NCBI GenBank assembly: GCA_973895155.1
Contig: OZ316898.1
Coordinates: 21,543,305 to 21,607,304 of the forward strand
From: Marsupella aquatica
Lineage: Eukaryota > Marchantiophyta
DNA: 64,000 nucleotides
Direction of reading: 5' to 3'
In this document: positions 42,666 through 53,251 of the stretch, one piece after another
Numbering within the stretch: the first letter of the stretch is position 1
Layout: each line of letters opens with the position of its first letter
Program-made: the position numbers and the translations under genes
The notes under the pieces: generated by a model
What the model was told of the DNA's origin: nothing
Database searches by the model: none
The model's input: the letters and a program-made list of their open reading frames with translations, nothing else

Positions 42666-45068
42666 ATGGCGAACCTCGGTATTGATGAACAGTACCGAGT
42701 TGACACTCTGGCAATTCCTAAGAGCATAGTCGCCCGAATTCCACAAGCGCCCGATAGCTATGCAAATTTACGGACTTCCTTACAACAGCTAGGTTTGGAG
42801 CATCTACTTGCCGTCCCTTGGAAAGTAGAGCTCGACACATATTTGCAGGATTTTGTAAAGGGATCAATGCTTGCTCCTGAATGTCAACAAACTATTAGAG
42901 CTCGACCCAGCTTATGGACTGTAGAACAAATTGCTTATGCCTTCCGCTGCCCTTCAGAAGGAGAAGGATTATATTCAAAGAAGAAAGATTTGTCTACACC
43001 CTACTTCTCTGGGATTCGCAATCTCACCAATGGCTGGAATTTGACACAGTGTACTTCTCCAGATTTGAGAGTGCTTCTGGAATTTCTAGTACCCATTTTA
43101 CACCCGAAGAAGCCAACCATCTGTCCAGTGGCTTTGGTGAATACAATTGTAGCCGCACACAGTGGAGCCGTCCAGGTTAATTGGGCCCTGTTAATTTTCA
43201 ATGTGATGAAGGATCAGGTGAGAACCATGAAGGCAGGTAGACCCACTCATCTGCAGGTTTATTTGTCTCAACTCTATCATGCTTATGAATGTTTATATCC
43301 AGAGGAGAGAACGGAGAGAGGGCTGCTCTTGATTGAGTTAGGCATTGAAGAAGGCCTGAGTATGGAAGAACCAGTGGATGCTATTCCCCTGGATTCTCAT
43401 GATCAGAATGTGGATGCTGAGATGGAATTTGAAGATACACCTGCTCATAACTTAGAGCTGGTTCGACACCCCCTGGCTAACATGGTGTATTCACCAAGAG
43501 TTTATACAAGAGAATCTGGAGCTGGCGAAGACAGAGATTTCCCTGAGCAACCAGCCGACGTTGCTGAACTCGTTCTTGCAACTATCAATCTAAGGACCAA
43601 CTCATCCACACCTCCAAAGGCAGAAGCGAATCAACAACTCGTCGATAAGTTGACATCTCTTCTTAGTTGCAGTGATGATGGTCTTTTCGATGCTGTCAAT
43701 GATTTAAGAATGGAAGCTGTCAGTTTGAAGTCACCATTCCCTGATCAGTTAAGCCCTATCAGGATGACCTCTCCTCCAGGAGAGACAACACCAGTGGAAT
43801 ATGTGACTCTCACCCCTGTTACCCAACAGACCTCCTTTCAAGCAGGTGGTGACCTTGTTCCAGTAACAGACAATATTAGCTGTGCAGCTATTGTGGATGA
43901 TCTACTGGAGATACTACAGTGTAACCCTCGGCAGATAGTCACTGTAGTTAGCAACCTGGTGCAGCGATGTCCCACTGCTACCCCTTCTCCTAGTCGAAGT
44001 TTTCCCCCTTACAGCCCTGACTCTAACTATGAACCCACCGAAGGACCGTCCTATCATCAGACACAGTATGAGCATCCTTATGTTCGAAGGGATCTTCCCG
44101 AAGACTCTGATCCGCCCTCAGATGATGACTCTATTAGGTCTTATGAAAATTCTCTTTGGTCATCCCCAAGGCAAGGATTTGAGAATATTGATGTAGCTCT
44201 AAAATCAAATCCAAATCTAGTAGCAGTGATCACCTCGTCTACCCAAACCCCCAGGAATGCTACTATCGCAAGCAGGTACCCTAGACGTCCTGAGTCAGAA
44301 GTACACAGGTATGTCACCACTTGCAAAGTAATGCAGGCCAACAGACCACCGGTTGGAGAGTTCTGGAGATACTACTATCTAAAGAAGACTGAGGCAAGCT
44401 ACATTTTTGATCTTAGGTGTCTTGGAACTTCTAGAGTGGAAATGGCACAATTTGATGAGTTCTGGACTGACTCAATTTACTTTCGGCCTATTCTTGCTAT
44501 GATGCTACTCCAAGGTGATGTAGAGGTAGAGGATCCAGACCTAGTTCTGGCATACTTTGGAAACTTTGCCGCCTATGCCCTAGATTTTGTGATTTCCTTC
44601 CTGATGCAGAGCAAGAAGTCTACTGCTCCACAGCACGATTACATACCACGAGAACCCAAGGTTACCCTTGTTTCAACCAGTACATTGGCTGAGAAACAGA
44701 GGATCTGGAATAATGTCACTTCTCAGACTCTAGCTGAATTCAATCGATATTTCAGAGATGTCAGGTGGAGACTTCGCCCCTTCTATTCCAGGATGCTGAA
44801 TAGTGATGAGTTCCTGTTTCATTATTCCCAAGTGTACGCTGCTACTTGCAACAACTATGATGTGCTCGGGATCTACAGAGAAGCTCTTCGTATAGATTCA
44901 TGTTATTTAATGAAAAGGATGCCCTTGATGTATCCTGAGAGACAACTGAGGTGCCTACCTTACTCAAGAGGATCCCCACGCCAAGCTGAACTGATAGAGG
45001 TTACTCAGAACCGAATTGTTACCCTTGTGGAGTTGCTGGAACCCGACGACATCCGACAGCAAGCTTGA
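42666..45068 (+). CDS. 800-codon ORF, retroelement-associated, unrecognised family
   Basis: This is the longest intact ORF in the window, starting MANLGIDEQYRVDTL after AGAGCT. Residues 30-80 hold SLQQLGLEHLLAVPWKVE and YLQDFV, resembling the GFEHLASLPWN...MTEFIQNF domain of the decayed ORFs at 10.7-12.4 and 28.6-29.9 kb. The middle (about 230-560) is acidic and proline/serine-rich, likely disordered. The C-terminal third is helical, with FWRYYYLKKTEASYIFD and FNRYFRDVRWRLRPFYSRML. There is no RT, integrase or Cys-His knuckle. It lies about 400 bases before LTR-2 and between TTACGAGT arrays, so it may be an extra ORF of a Ty3/Tat-like element. A plant-mobile-domain-like origin is possible but unproven. 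Confidence 0.6.
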   Translation: MANLGIDEQYRVDTLAIPKSIVARIPQAPDSYANLRTSLQQLGLEHLLAVPWKVELDTYLQDFVKGSMLAPECQQTIRARPSLWTVEQIAYAFRCPSEGEGLYSKKKDLSTPYFSGIRNLTNGWNLTQCTSPDLRVLLEFLVPILHPKKPTICPVALVNTIVAAHSGAVQVNWALLIFNVMKDQVRTMKAGRPTHLQVYLSQLYHAYECLYPEERTERGLLLIELGIEEGLSMEEPVDAIPLDSHDQNVDAEMEFEDTPAHNLELVRHPLANMVYSPRVYTRESGAGEDRDFPEQPADVAELVLATINLRTNSSTPPKAEANQQLVDKLTSLLSCSDDGLFDAVNDLRMEAVSLKSPFPDQLSPIRMTSPPGETTPVEYVTLTPVTQQTSFQAGGDLVPVTDNISCAAIVDDLLEILQCNPRQIVTVVSNLVQRCPTATPSPSRSFPPYSPDSNYEPTEGPSYHQTQYEHPYVRRDLPEDSDPPSDDDSIRSYENSLWSSPRQGFENIDVALKSNPNLVAVITSSTQTPRNATIASRYPRRPESEVHRYVTTCKVMQANRPPVGEFWRYYYLKKTEASYIFDLRCLGTSRVEMAQFDEFWTDSIYFRPILAMMLLQGDVEVEDPDLVLAYFGNFAAYALDFVISFLMQSKKSTAPQHDYIPREPKVTLVSTSTLAEKQRIWNNVTSQTLAEFNRYFRDVRWRLRPFYSRMLNSDEFLFHYSQVYAATCNNYDVLGIYREALRIDSCYLMKRMPLMYPERQLRCLPYSRGSPRQAELIEVTQNRIVTLVELLEPDDIRQQA

Positions 45069-45446
45069 AGAGATCTTTAAGTATTTTTAGTTAACTTTAA
45101 GAGTAGTACATCTTATCTGATTTTTATAAATGTGCTCTAGAGCTTTAAAAGTCATGAAACCTTTTCAGTGTATAGTCTGCACTTAGGAAAGCCTACTGGC
45201 AAAATTTGAGGCTTTTCTGAGCTACGAGTAGGCAGTTAAAAATAGTTGAATTTACCAAGTTTTTACTTATGTTGAAATTACGAGTTACGACTTAGTTAGA
45301 TTTTTACTAGTTAAGAGTTACTAAGTTTCCGATTACGAGTTACGGTAGACAGACAATTACGAGTTAATAGTTTACTAGTTACGAGTTCATACTTAGCCAT
45401 TTTTCCGACTTTTCACTTACTGAATCGCCATTTTAACTTTTTGAGG

Positions 45447-46295
45447 GATATGAAGAGGCATGTCTTTTCGACCCTGTAACCTCTCACTCGACCGATTTTG
45501 ACTATAAGATAGTTCTGCCACTAGTGTAGTGGATGGTTAAGTTTTGCAGTTTTGCCTCTCCCTTGTGTTAAACTAGTTGATCATGAATCTATGAGTTCGA
45601 GATCAGGTTTAACATTTGGAGAGACTTACCTCCTTCTTGTATTTTGGAACCCAAATACTTGAAGTAAAACCTCAGTTATGAATCTCGTGAATTATAATGT
45701 CAGATTCCGCTTTGGTGACACATTGTAATCTCACAAGTTCTTAGAGTTAACTCATTGAGTTTAAGTTGCATTGGAAATGATGTTTTCACCTTCATGTTGC
45801 TTAGTACCATCTAAATGCTGAAGTATTTATCCTTTTAGATCTTGACTAAGTATCACTTAGGAAGAAAGGTCAAGACATGTTGCCGGCATTTTAAAAGGAT
45901 ACTCTAGTATGCAGTTTAGATCTGAAAAGCCGTGTGGATTTGGATTCCCTTAAAGTTATTCCATTATTACTTATGTCTAAGGAGTAACCTTGGTCTATTC
46001 CAGACTCCCTTAGCATACTCTAAGAGATTTTTCCTTGTGTTTCGTTAATTGCAACCTTTTGCTTAATTGATGGTTATATGATGTTGAGTTATCATCAAAA
46101 ACTGCTCACCGCTGTGGAGCGATCTTCAAAATACCTTAGTAAAGTAATCAAATTTGATTACTATGTGTGGAAAACATCTTAATTTCTTTATTATTGTTTA
46201 AAACTATCAAACCAACCCAATCTTGTTCTTTACGGGAACGAATACCGAGTTTGAAGACCTTTAAATGTGTTTTTGGTTCTTCATAGCAAACTACA
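45447..46295 (+). mobile_element. LTR of a Ty3-type retrotransposon (LTR-2)
   Basis: It shares ordered blocks with LTR-1 (see 18160-19065) and ends ...CTACA. The primer-binding site starts ten bases later. GGGAACGAATACCGAGTTT lies about 60 bases before the end, the usual place for the conserved R/U5 motif of Tat/Athila-like LTRs. The 5' border is not fixed and may lie further left, even to include the TTACGAGT block. The position before a primer-binding site makes it a 5' LTR. Confidence 0.75.
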
Positions 46296-46305
46296 TGAGA
46301 TTTTT

Positions 46306-46323
46306 TGGCGCCGCTGCCGGGGA
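46306..46323 (+). promoter_or_regulatory. Primer-binding site for tRNA-Asp
   Basis: TGGCGCCGCTGCCGGGGA is complementary to the 3' end of tRNA-Asp (GUC) except for one base. It is the usual primer site of plant Tat/Athila-type Ty3 retrotransposons. It marks the start of reverse transcription just downstream of LTR-2. Confidence 0.88.
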
Positions 46324-46418
46324 ACAAATCAAGGATGGTTTGAAGTACAGGCAGTGAATGCCAAAAGGAGGTTAATTCAGTGAATCTGGAATAAACAAAA
46401 GAAAGGTGGAAGTTGACC

Positions 46419-46586
46419 ATGGAACCCCAAGGAGAATGGGAGTTCCCTCCATTACAAATTCGATCTTTCACAATGGAAAATGCACCAGAGGCATTTAGGG
46501 AGAGATTTGGAGGTGAAACTCCTTCCTCAATTTTGGAAAGAAAGAGAAAAGCTAAAGCCAAGAAGGAAAGACGAAATGGGGCTTAG
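46419..46586 (+). CDS. 55-codon leader ORF of the retroelement
   Basis: It begins MEPQGEWEFPPLQIRSFTME and ends in a strongly basic tail (ERKRKAKAKKERRNGA). It lies about 95 bases after the primer-binding site, where short leader ORFs or the start of gag are found in Tat-like elements. It could be joined to the next ORF by a frameshift. Function unknown. Confidence 0.4.
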   Translation: MEPQGEWEFPPLQIRSFTMENAPEAFRERFGGETPSSILERKRKAKAKKERRNGA

Positions 46587-46613
46587 TGGGGGAATATCCT
46601 TCCCAAGAAAGAG

Positions 46614-47105
46614 ATGGTGAGGAAAAGCAGACCTCAGAAAAGAGAAAGAGCCTTGATTAGGTCAAGGGATAATCAAACACACATGATTATCAGTGCCACT
46701 GCAAGAGAGAGAACAACTATTTTGAGAAGGCAGGTGTCCAACATCAGAGGAGGAAGCTACTTTTGGGGTGGCGAATTGGTGAAGGTTGACTCCTGGGACA
46801 CCAATATTTTGTATGATTGTGTATTTGTTTTCAGAAGAGCCCTAGATGGAAGACTGGAATTGATTGAAGCCACTCAAGATGAGGAATTTGATGCCAATTT
46901 TATTCCCCCCTTACTAAAAGAACATGACATTAAGGAGGAAGTATTGGAGGAGGAACTTGAACATCAATTAAGGGAAACGTTGGATAAGTTAAAAGGGAAT
47001 CCATTGTGGAGAAACCAACTTGATTATGTTTTAACAGAGTTTTACCAGAATAATCCCAATTTAATACTTAGGGAGGAAAGACCAGTTATGACCTTTAGGG
47101 TTTAG
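46614..47105 (+). pseudogene. Gag-region-like ORF truncated at telomere-like repeat
   Basis: The 163-codon frame starts MVRKSRPQKRERALIRSRDN and contains RRQVSNIRGGSYFWGGELVK and a glutamate-rich segment. Its last codons (MTFRV, stop) are read from TTTAGGG repeats, so the natural 3' part is gone. Position after LTR and primer-binding site suggests the N-terminal part of gag. No nucleocapsid knuckle is reached. No pol sequence follows. Confidence 0.45.
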
Positions 47106-47120
47106 GGTTTAGGGTTTAGA
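47094..47120. repeat. Telomere-like repeat at retroelement/minisatellite junction
   Basis: TTTAGGGTTTAGGGTTTAGG plus TTTAGA, four units. It ends the truncated retroelement exactly and starts a block (GTGTCATCCCCAGTTTTCAC) that leads into the G-rich array. The same arrangement recurs at 48869-48901. Confidence 0.95.
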
Positions 47121-47169
47121 GTGTCATCCCCAGTTTTCACATGTGGCATACCAGTTTTTTAAGTACTGG

Positions 47170-48640
47170 TATGATTATTGAATATTGGGGGTGAGTTTGA
47201 CCCCCAGTTTGTTGTGTGCGCATTTTGGAGGGGCTAGGGGTGGGGGTACCCCGCAATTTTCGGGGTGCGTGTACCAGGGGGCGAGTGCCACCCTACTGTA
47301 GCTTTTGGGGGTGTAACGAGCTGGGGGTGAGGGTGGGGGAGGGGTTCCATGGGGGTTGAGGGTGAGGGTGGCCCCCAGTTTTGGGGGTGCGTGCACATGG
47401 GGGCGTGTGCAACCCTAATTGAGCATTGGGGGTGTAACGAGCTGGGGGTGAGGGTGGGGGAGGGGTTCCATGGGGGTTGAGGGTGAGGGTGGCCCCCAGT
47501 TTTGGGGGTGCGTGCACATGGGGGCGTGTGCAACCCTAATTGAGCATTGGGGGTGTAACGAGCTGGGGGTGAGGGTGGGGGAGGGGTTCCATGGGGGTTG
47601 AGGGTGAGGATGGCCCCCAGTTTTGGGGGTGCGTGCACATGGGGGCCTGTGCAACCCTACTGTAGCATTGGGGGTGTAACGAGCTGGGGGGGAGGGTGGG
47701 GGAGGGGTTCCATGGGGGTTGAGGGTGAGGGTGGCCCCCAGTTTTGGGGGTGCGTGCACATGGGGGCGTGTGCAACCCTAATTGAGCATTGGGGGTGTAA
47801 CGAGCTGGGGGTGAGGGTGGGGGAGGGGTTCCATGGGGGTTGAGGGTGAGGGTGGCCCCCAATTTTGGGGGTGCGTGCACATGGGGGCGTGTGCAACCCT
47901 AATTGAGCATTGGGGGTGTAACGAGCTGGGGGTGAGGGTGGGGGAGGGGTTCCATGGGGGTTGAGGGTGAGGATGGCCCCCAGTTTTGGGGGTGCGTGCA
48001 CATGGGGGCGTGTGCAACCCTAATTGAGCATTGGGGGTGTAACGAGCTGGGGGTGAGGGTGGGGGAGGGGTTCCATGGGGGTTGAGGGTGAGGATGGCCC
48101 CCAGTTTTGGGGGTGCGTGCACATGGGGGCCTGTGCAACCCTACTGTAGCATTGGGGGTGTAACGAGCTGGGGGTGAGGGTGGGGGAGGGGTTCCATGGG
48201 GGTTGAGGGTGAGGGTGGCCCCCAGTTTTGGGGGTGCGTGCACATGGGGGCGTGTGCAACCCTAATTGAGCATTGGGGGTGTAACGAGCTGGGGGTGAGG
48301 GTGGGGGAGGGGTTCCATGGGGGTTGAGGGTGAGGGTGGCCCCCAATTTTGGGGGTGCGTGCACATGGGGGCGTGTGCAACCCTAATTGAGCATTGGGGG
48401 TGTAACGAGCTGGGGGTGAGGGTGGGGGAGGGGTTCCATGGGGGTTGAGGGTGAGGATGGCCCCCAGTTTTGGGGGTGCGTGCACATGGGGGCCTGTGCA
48501 ACCCTACTGTAGCATTGGGGGTGTAACGAGCTGGGGGTGAGGGTGGGGGAGGGGTTCCATGGGGGTTGAGGGTGAGGGTGGCCCCCAGTTTTGGGGGTGC
48601 GTGCACATGGGGGTGAGGGTGGTCAAAATTGGGGGTGAAT
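47170..48640. repeat. G-rich 121-bp minisatellite, about eleven units
   Basis: Units repeat every 121 bp (for example 47407, 47528, 47649, 47770) with AACGAGCTGGGGGTGAGGGT, GGGGGAGGGGTTCCATGGGG and GTGCGTGCACATGGGGGC. Variant positions (ATTGAG/CTGTAG, GAGGGTGG/GAGGATGG) recur in a higher-order pattern. Each unit has at least one four-run G-quadruplex motif on the plus strand. Long minus-strand proline-rich frames are a by-product of the repeat. A C-rich, inverted relative lies at 13229-13720. Confidence 0.97.
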
Positions 48641-48868
48641 CACCCCCAATGTATGCATACTAGGAGTGAGTCCACGCTCCTATCGCGACGAGGTGATCAC
48701 AACTAGGGGTACGAGTAGTTGGCTTTTTATGTAATTTTGACTTTTTTAAAGTATTGGTAAAACGTTTCATTTTGGTGGATTTGCGCAAATAGCACGTTTT
48801 GGAACGTTACGTGCTCGCCTAGCACGTTTTTTTGACAAGTTTAGCAAAAAGAAAAAAAAGGGTTAGCG
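48641..48868. other. Unique spacer between the two minisatellite blocks
   Basis: The spacer carries AGCACGTTTTGGAACGTTAC-like repeats of AGCACGTTTT and no coding region. It separates the main array from a second copy of the array's left end. Confidence 0.6.
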
Positions 48869-49195
48869 TTTAGGGTTTAGGGTTTATGGTTTAGGGTTTA
48901 GAGTGTCATCCCCAGTTTTCACATGTGGCATACCAGTTTTTTAAGTACTGGTATGATTATTGAATATTGGGGGTGAGTTTGACCCCCAGTTTGTTGTGTG
49001 CGCATTTTGGAGGGGCTAGGGGTGGGGGTACCCCGCAATTTTCGGGGTGCGTGTACCAGGGGGCGAGTGCCACCCTACTGTAGCTTTTGGGGGTGTAACG
49101 AGCTGGGGGTGAGGGTGGGGGAGGGGTTCCATGGGGGTTGAGGGTGAGGGTGGCCCCCAGTTTTGGGGGTGCGTGCACATGGGGGCGTGTGCAAC
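48869..49195. repeat. Second telomere-like block and duplicated array end
   Basis: TTTAGGG-type units, one mutated (TTTATGG), occupy 48869-48901. Bases 48901-49195 then repeat 47120-47410 almost exactly, including the GTGTCATCCCCAGTTTTCAC block and two minisatellite units. The unit is thus a telomere-like block, a unique 60-bp block and G-rich units, present twice 1.78 kb apart. Confidence 0.93.
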
Positions 49196-49930
49196 CCTGT
49201 ATATATCTTCTCTGCACAGCGCGTGCAATGAGGCCGGTCTTCAGGCCATTTCAGGGTATTTAGGGACCGCGGTGCATGGTCTCCTACATGCAGTGCACGG
49301 TCTCAACATTTCATTATTTGGACTCCCACAACATTATTATCAAAACCTTTAAACTCCACTAGTATTGATTAGGGTGACTTACGGGTGGTTGCCGTAGGCT
49401 CCCATAACATTATTTTTTAAGTGTTCATACACCACTAGCATTCATTGTGACTCACTTGTAGTCCCGCACTCCCATAACATTTCCAATAAATGTCTTTTGC
49501 AGCTATAACATTCATGTTGAAACCATTGGACTCCGTTAGCATCAAAAGTGTCACCATTCAATTTGGGTTCGTGAGAAATACAAAGGAAACAAAGCTTGGT
49601 CAATGCTTCTAGAATTCTTGTACCAGCCTTCAATCTGGTTCCTTAATGTGCTCGTCACCTTCAAATTCCCTTCTGCATTATTGTTGGGTCGGTATTTTGG
49701 TCGGGAAGCATTGGCCTTCGAGAATTCCTGTCGCTGGCCTTCAATCTGGTCCTGACTGTGCTCGCCACCTCCAAATTCCCTTCAATCTGCATCTTGAATC
49801 TTGCATCGCTTGGATGGCGTACTGACATCGTCAATAATTGCAGCAAGTGATGGATTAGAGTCATTCACTGTCGGATGCAGTCTTCGAGCGAAGGCATTTC
49901 CGAATGGTTGCATTTTTTATGCTTACTGGT
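49196..49930. repeat. Repeat family F, inverted copy
   Basis: Bases 49196-49680 are the reverse complement of 12371-12850, and 49440-49930 that of 30390-30904. Together they preserve an order seen only in pieces elsewhere in the window. The 37-residue-unit frame is interrupted here. The CACTA insertion point (30905) is uninterrupted in this copy (GTTCATACACCACTAGC). Confidence 0.85.
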
Positions 49931-50189
49931 GGCAGTGGCGTGGCATGGTTTCAGGCTGAGTGTGCAGTGATGGAGCTTCTCTTCTGTACAACATCCATGG
50001 TTGCGGTATCCATGCCTTGCTACTCACCTCCATCTGTGTTGCAACTCCATTCAGACACTCCTAGGACCCAAATCGCCTTCACTGTCCAACCCACCATACA
50101 ACACTCTTATGTAAAGGCTGTGTCTCACATGCGATACATGGTATGTCTCCAAGTTTCAGCATATGGACTCCCACAACATTTCCGGTTAA

Positions 50190-51480
50190 AGTGGAGGCTC
50201 CCATAACATTTCCGGTTAAACCGTAGACTCCCATAGCTTTCATGTTGAAACCTTTAAACTCCGTTAGCATCAAATGTGTCACCATTCAATTTTGGACGTG
50301 GGAAATGAGATACAAAATTTTGGACGTGGGAAATGCCCATGTGCTCAGATGGGTATGTATGTTTCAAATTACAGTATTTTGAAGGTTGGGGGTTACGAGG
50401 GATGGGGTATTCCAAAACGCACAGCCACCATGTGTTGGGGTAATGCAAGTGCCAATGTGCTCCGAAGGGTATGTATGTATCAAATTACAGTATTTTGAAG
50501 GTTGGGGGTATGAGGGATGGGGTATTCTAAAATGCACAGCCACCATGGGCTGGGGTAATGCAAATTAATGCCCATGTGCTCTGAAGGGTATTAATAGGAT
50601 AATGTCCTGGTTAGAGGGCATTGTGGGATATAATGCCCGTAACTAGGACATTTAATGTACGTAAAAACTTGAGTGACTTTTTGGTAACAAACAAGAAAAA
50701 GTGAATCCCTGAAATAGAAAATTCAAATTAAAGGGTCATCCAAGAAGTGGTTGCTATGGAATTGGCCAAAAATATACCTTCTTTAGTTATATTAGATTCT
50801 ATTCATAGATATTGTGTTAGTATCAGGTAGGTGTTTTGTATAATCCCCTCCTCAAAAAAAGGGGTGCATTATGGAGAATTAATGCACTCAAATATACAAA
50901 GAGAAAAGCCACGAAAGTCTTTACGTATCAAAATTACAGTATTGAAGGTGAAGGGGGGTACGTGGGATGGGGGTATTCTATAACGCACAGCCACAGTTGA
51001 AGCCACTTTGATAAGTGATTACTCAGTTGAACAATAGGAGAGCAATGCTGCTCTAAGTGGAATGTCTTATTTTGTTTACGAGTGGAATGTCTTGTTTTGT
51101 GGACTACCGTAAACAGACATGTTCATTAATGAAGAAATGCGGTGCTGGTCAGACTGTCCTCACTGTTGTTTTTATAAAGTGGGATGAGAAGCTATTGACA
51201 AACCACATCATCACTGACCACACACACTCTTACTGTATAATAATCAGAAGTACTCACTGTACTGTCCAGTAGTCTGCGTTTTTGGATTAGTTGTGATGAT
51301 TTCTGTTCAGTCTGCTACTATAAGGAGGTTGAATGGGCAACCTTCCAGTATGGGTGAAGGTTTTTTCGGGAACAAACAGGCACAGCAGGGTAGTATGGTT
51401 GAATTGCCTAATCTATCTTGTTGTGGGCATTGTATTGCACCTCGCGCTAACCCTTGGTACACTCTTAATCTTAAAAGGTG
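50190..51480. repeat. Inverted repeat IR-A, right arm
   Basis: This is the reverse complement of 850-2660, lacking about 285 bases (2235-2520 of the left arm) and with fewer units of the 118-bp repeat. The conserved CCxxC frame (LPNLSCCGHCIAPRANPWYT) is at 51293-51480, plus strand. Divergence between arms is mostly point changes and short indels. Confidence 0.85.
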
Positions 51481-51543
51481 TTCATCTGTAAAGGCCAAGT
51501 ATTCTGATAAACCCACACAACACTATTGAAAGAAAAGGAACAA

Positions 51544-51558
51544 GGTTTAGGGTTTAGA
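51544..51558. repeat. Telomere-like repeat, two units
   Basis: GGTTTAGGGTTTAGAG lies just beyond the right border of IR-A. It is another case of a short telomere-like tract at the edge of a repeat. Confidence 0.8.
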
Positions 51559-51639
51559 GTATTCTGAGAAAACCACACACTGTTGACACTGTTTACATGA
51601 TAAATGGCCATTGTCAGTAAGAGATACAAAAGTTGAGGT

Positions 51640-52080
51640 CATGTAATGCGGTATTATGGTTCATATTATTTAGGAAATTGGGCCATATACGTGGATATCA
51701 TGCACAAGCTAGGGTAATCTAATAATCGAGTAATGTACAACTAAGGTTAATGTTAGGAATACATCCGAACCTCGGGGTAATCCAATCACAAAGCAATGTA
51801 CTAGACAAGTTAATCTTAGGATATTGTGCCATACACACGGATACGAAAGTTGGGGTAATCTTATCCATCAATAAATATACATTAATTAATGTTTAGGATT
51901 TGTGCCATACACATGAATACAAAAGCCGGGGTAATCTTATAATCAATAAAGTACTAGTAAGGTTAATGTTTGGAAATTGGCCACACCCATGGATACAAAG
52001 CTGGGGTAATCCTACACATAGATACGAAGCAAATGCCGGGGTAATCTAATAATCATAATTAAAGTACAAATGAATGTATT
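51640..52080. repeat. Degenerate tandem repeat, about 85-95 bp
   Basis: About five units share GCCATACACATGGATACAAA-like, GGGGTAATCTAATAATCA-like and AAGGTTAATGTTAGGA-like blocks with many differences. It looks like an old minisatellite. The rest of 52080-53250 is AT-rich with T-runs (52790-52980) and no gene. Confidence 0.8.
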
Positions 52081-53251
52081 AAGGAATGTACTAAGCTGGG
52101 CTGTAAAAATGTGGGGTTTTACATACATGGACACAAGACTATAAACGTGACGAAATGATGTAATCATGCAGGTCAGGTAAAGTAGGAAGATTGTTTGTTA
52201 CACCAACAGTCTTCGGCCACAAATGAGTTTTCGGCCACAAATGAGGTGTTGTACAACACATTTGTTATGTCATACAGCCATCCATTTGAGTAGTGTTTTT
52301 TTATCTAGATGTAAGTGTCCAGTGTGAGGGAAAATTGGCAGGTCATGTGGGACTGGGGAAAATAAATTTTGATTTGTGTGAAGTGCGGCTCACACGTCGC
52401 TTCTAGGTTCTGAAAATCTAGGGTTGATGGTAAAAATGAAAATGTATAATCTGAGTATGAAATAGATACGGAGGTGTCGAGGAGTAAAACTAGACCAGAC
52501 CAGAATGGGGCAGGGGGAGTTTAGGGTCCATTTATATTGAATGTAATGAGAGAATTGTTTACTAGAATAAATGGTACCCCATATTTAAATAACGTGTCTA
52601 TTGATCGATACCCAGGAAAGAAAATACCGTCCTATCTTCTTTGCACTTCAACCGATGCACAATGCTTGCCTTTCTAGAGAACAAGGTAGCCAAAACAAAT
52701 TCACCGAAGAGAATAGATAGTTCAAAACTCCTGACTCTAATTTACAAATACTACAAAAAAACATTTGACTCTTACCTGAAGTTTTCCTATCGTCTAAAAT
52801 CTTAAAGTTTCCCTTTCCTGAAGCTCAAATTGTTTTTCCTTCCCTGCCCTTCCTCAAGTTTTTTTCCCTAGTGCCTGAAGCTGGAGTTTTTTTTTCCTTC
52901 CCCCCTGACGGTGAAGTTTTTTTTTCTTCCTGGAAAAAGCTGAATTTTTTTTTGCTTGCTTTGGTTTTTGCTGTTTTTCTTCTCCCCCACTTTCACATTA
53001 TGTAGGTTTGTACATCATGTGCGAAAAAAACTAGGATACAATGTATGGATTTGATGAAAAAAATCACCTCTGGTTTAGGGAACCAATATAGAGCAGGTAA
53101 ATTCAGGCATGTACTTTGGCTGGTATTTGTCCCTGCAATACCCAAAATGCTGGTCCGGTGAGGTTTAGGGTCTTTTCAGTACGTTTGGAGTCCTTCTACC
53201 GGCGCAGGGCGCCTTCATGGGGTCCCTGCCCGCTTTGTTGCTTGCTATGAC

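Noticed and set aside
45520-45540. CACTAGTG motif inside LTR-2
   Set aside because: An isolated match to a CACTA end within an LTR, without terminal or subterminal repeats.
47175-48606. Series of 114-codon proline-rich minus-strand frames repeating every 121 bp
   Set aside because: They are frames through a minisatellite whose period is not a multiple of three; each is a by-product of the same DNA unit and none has independent support.
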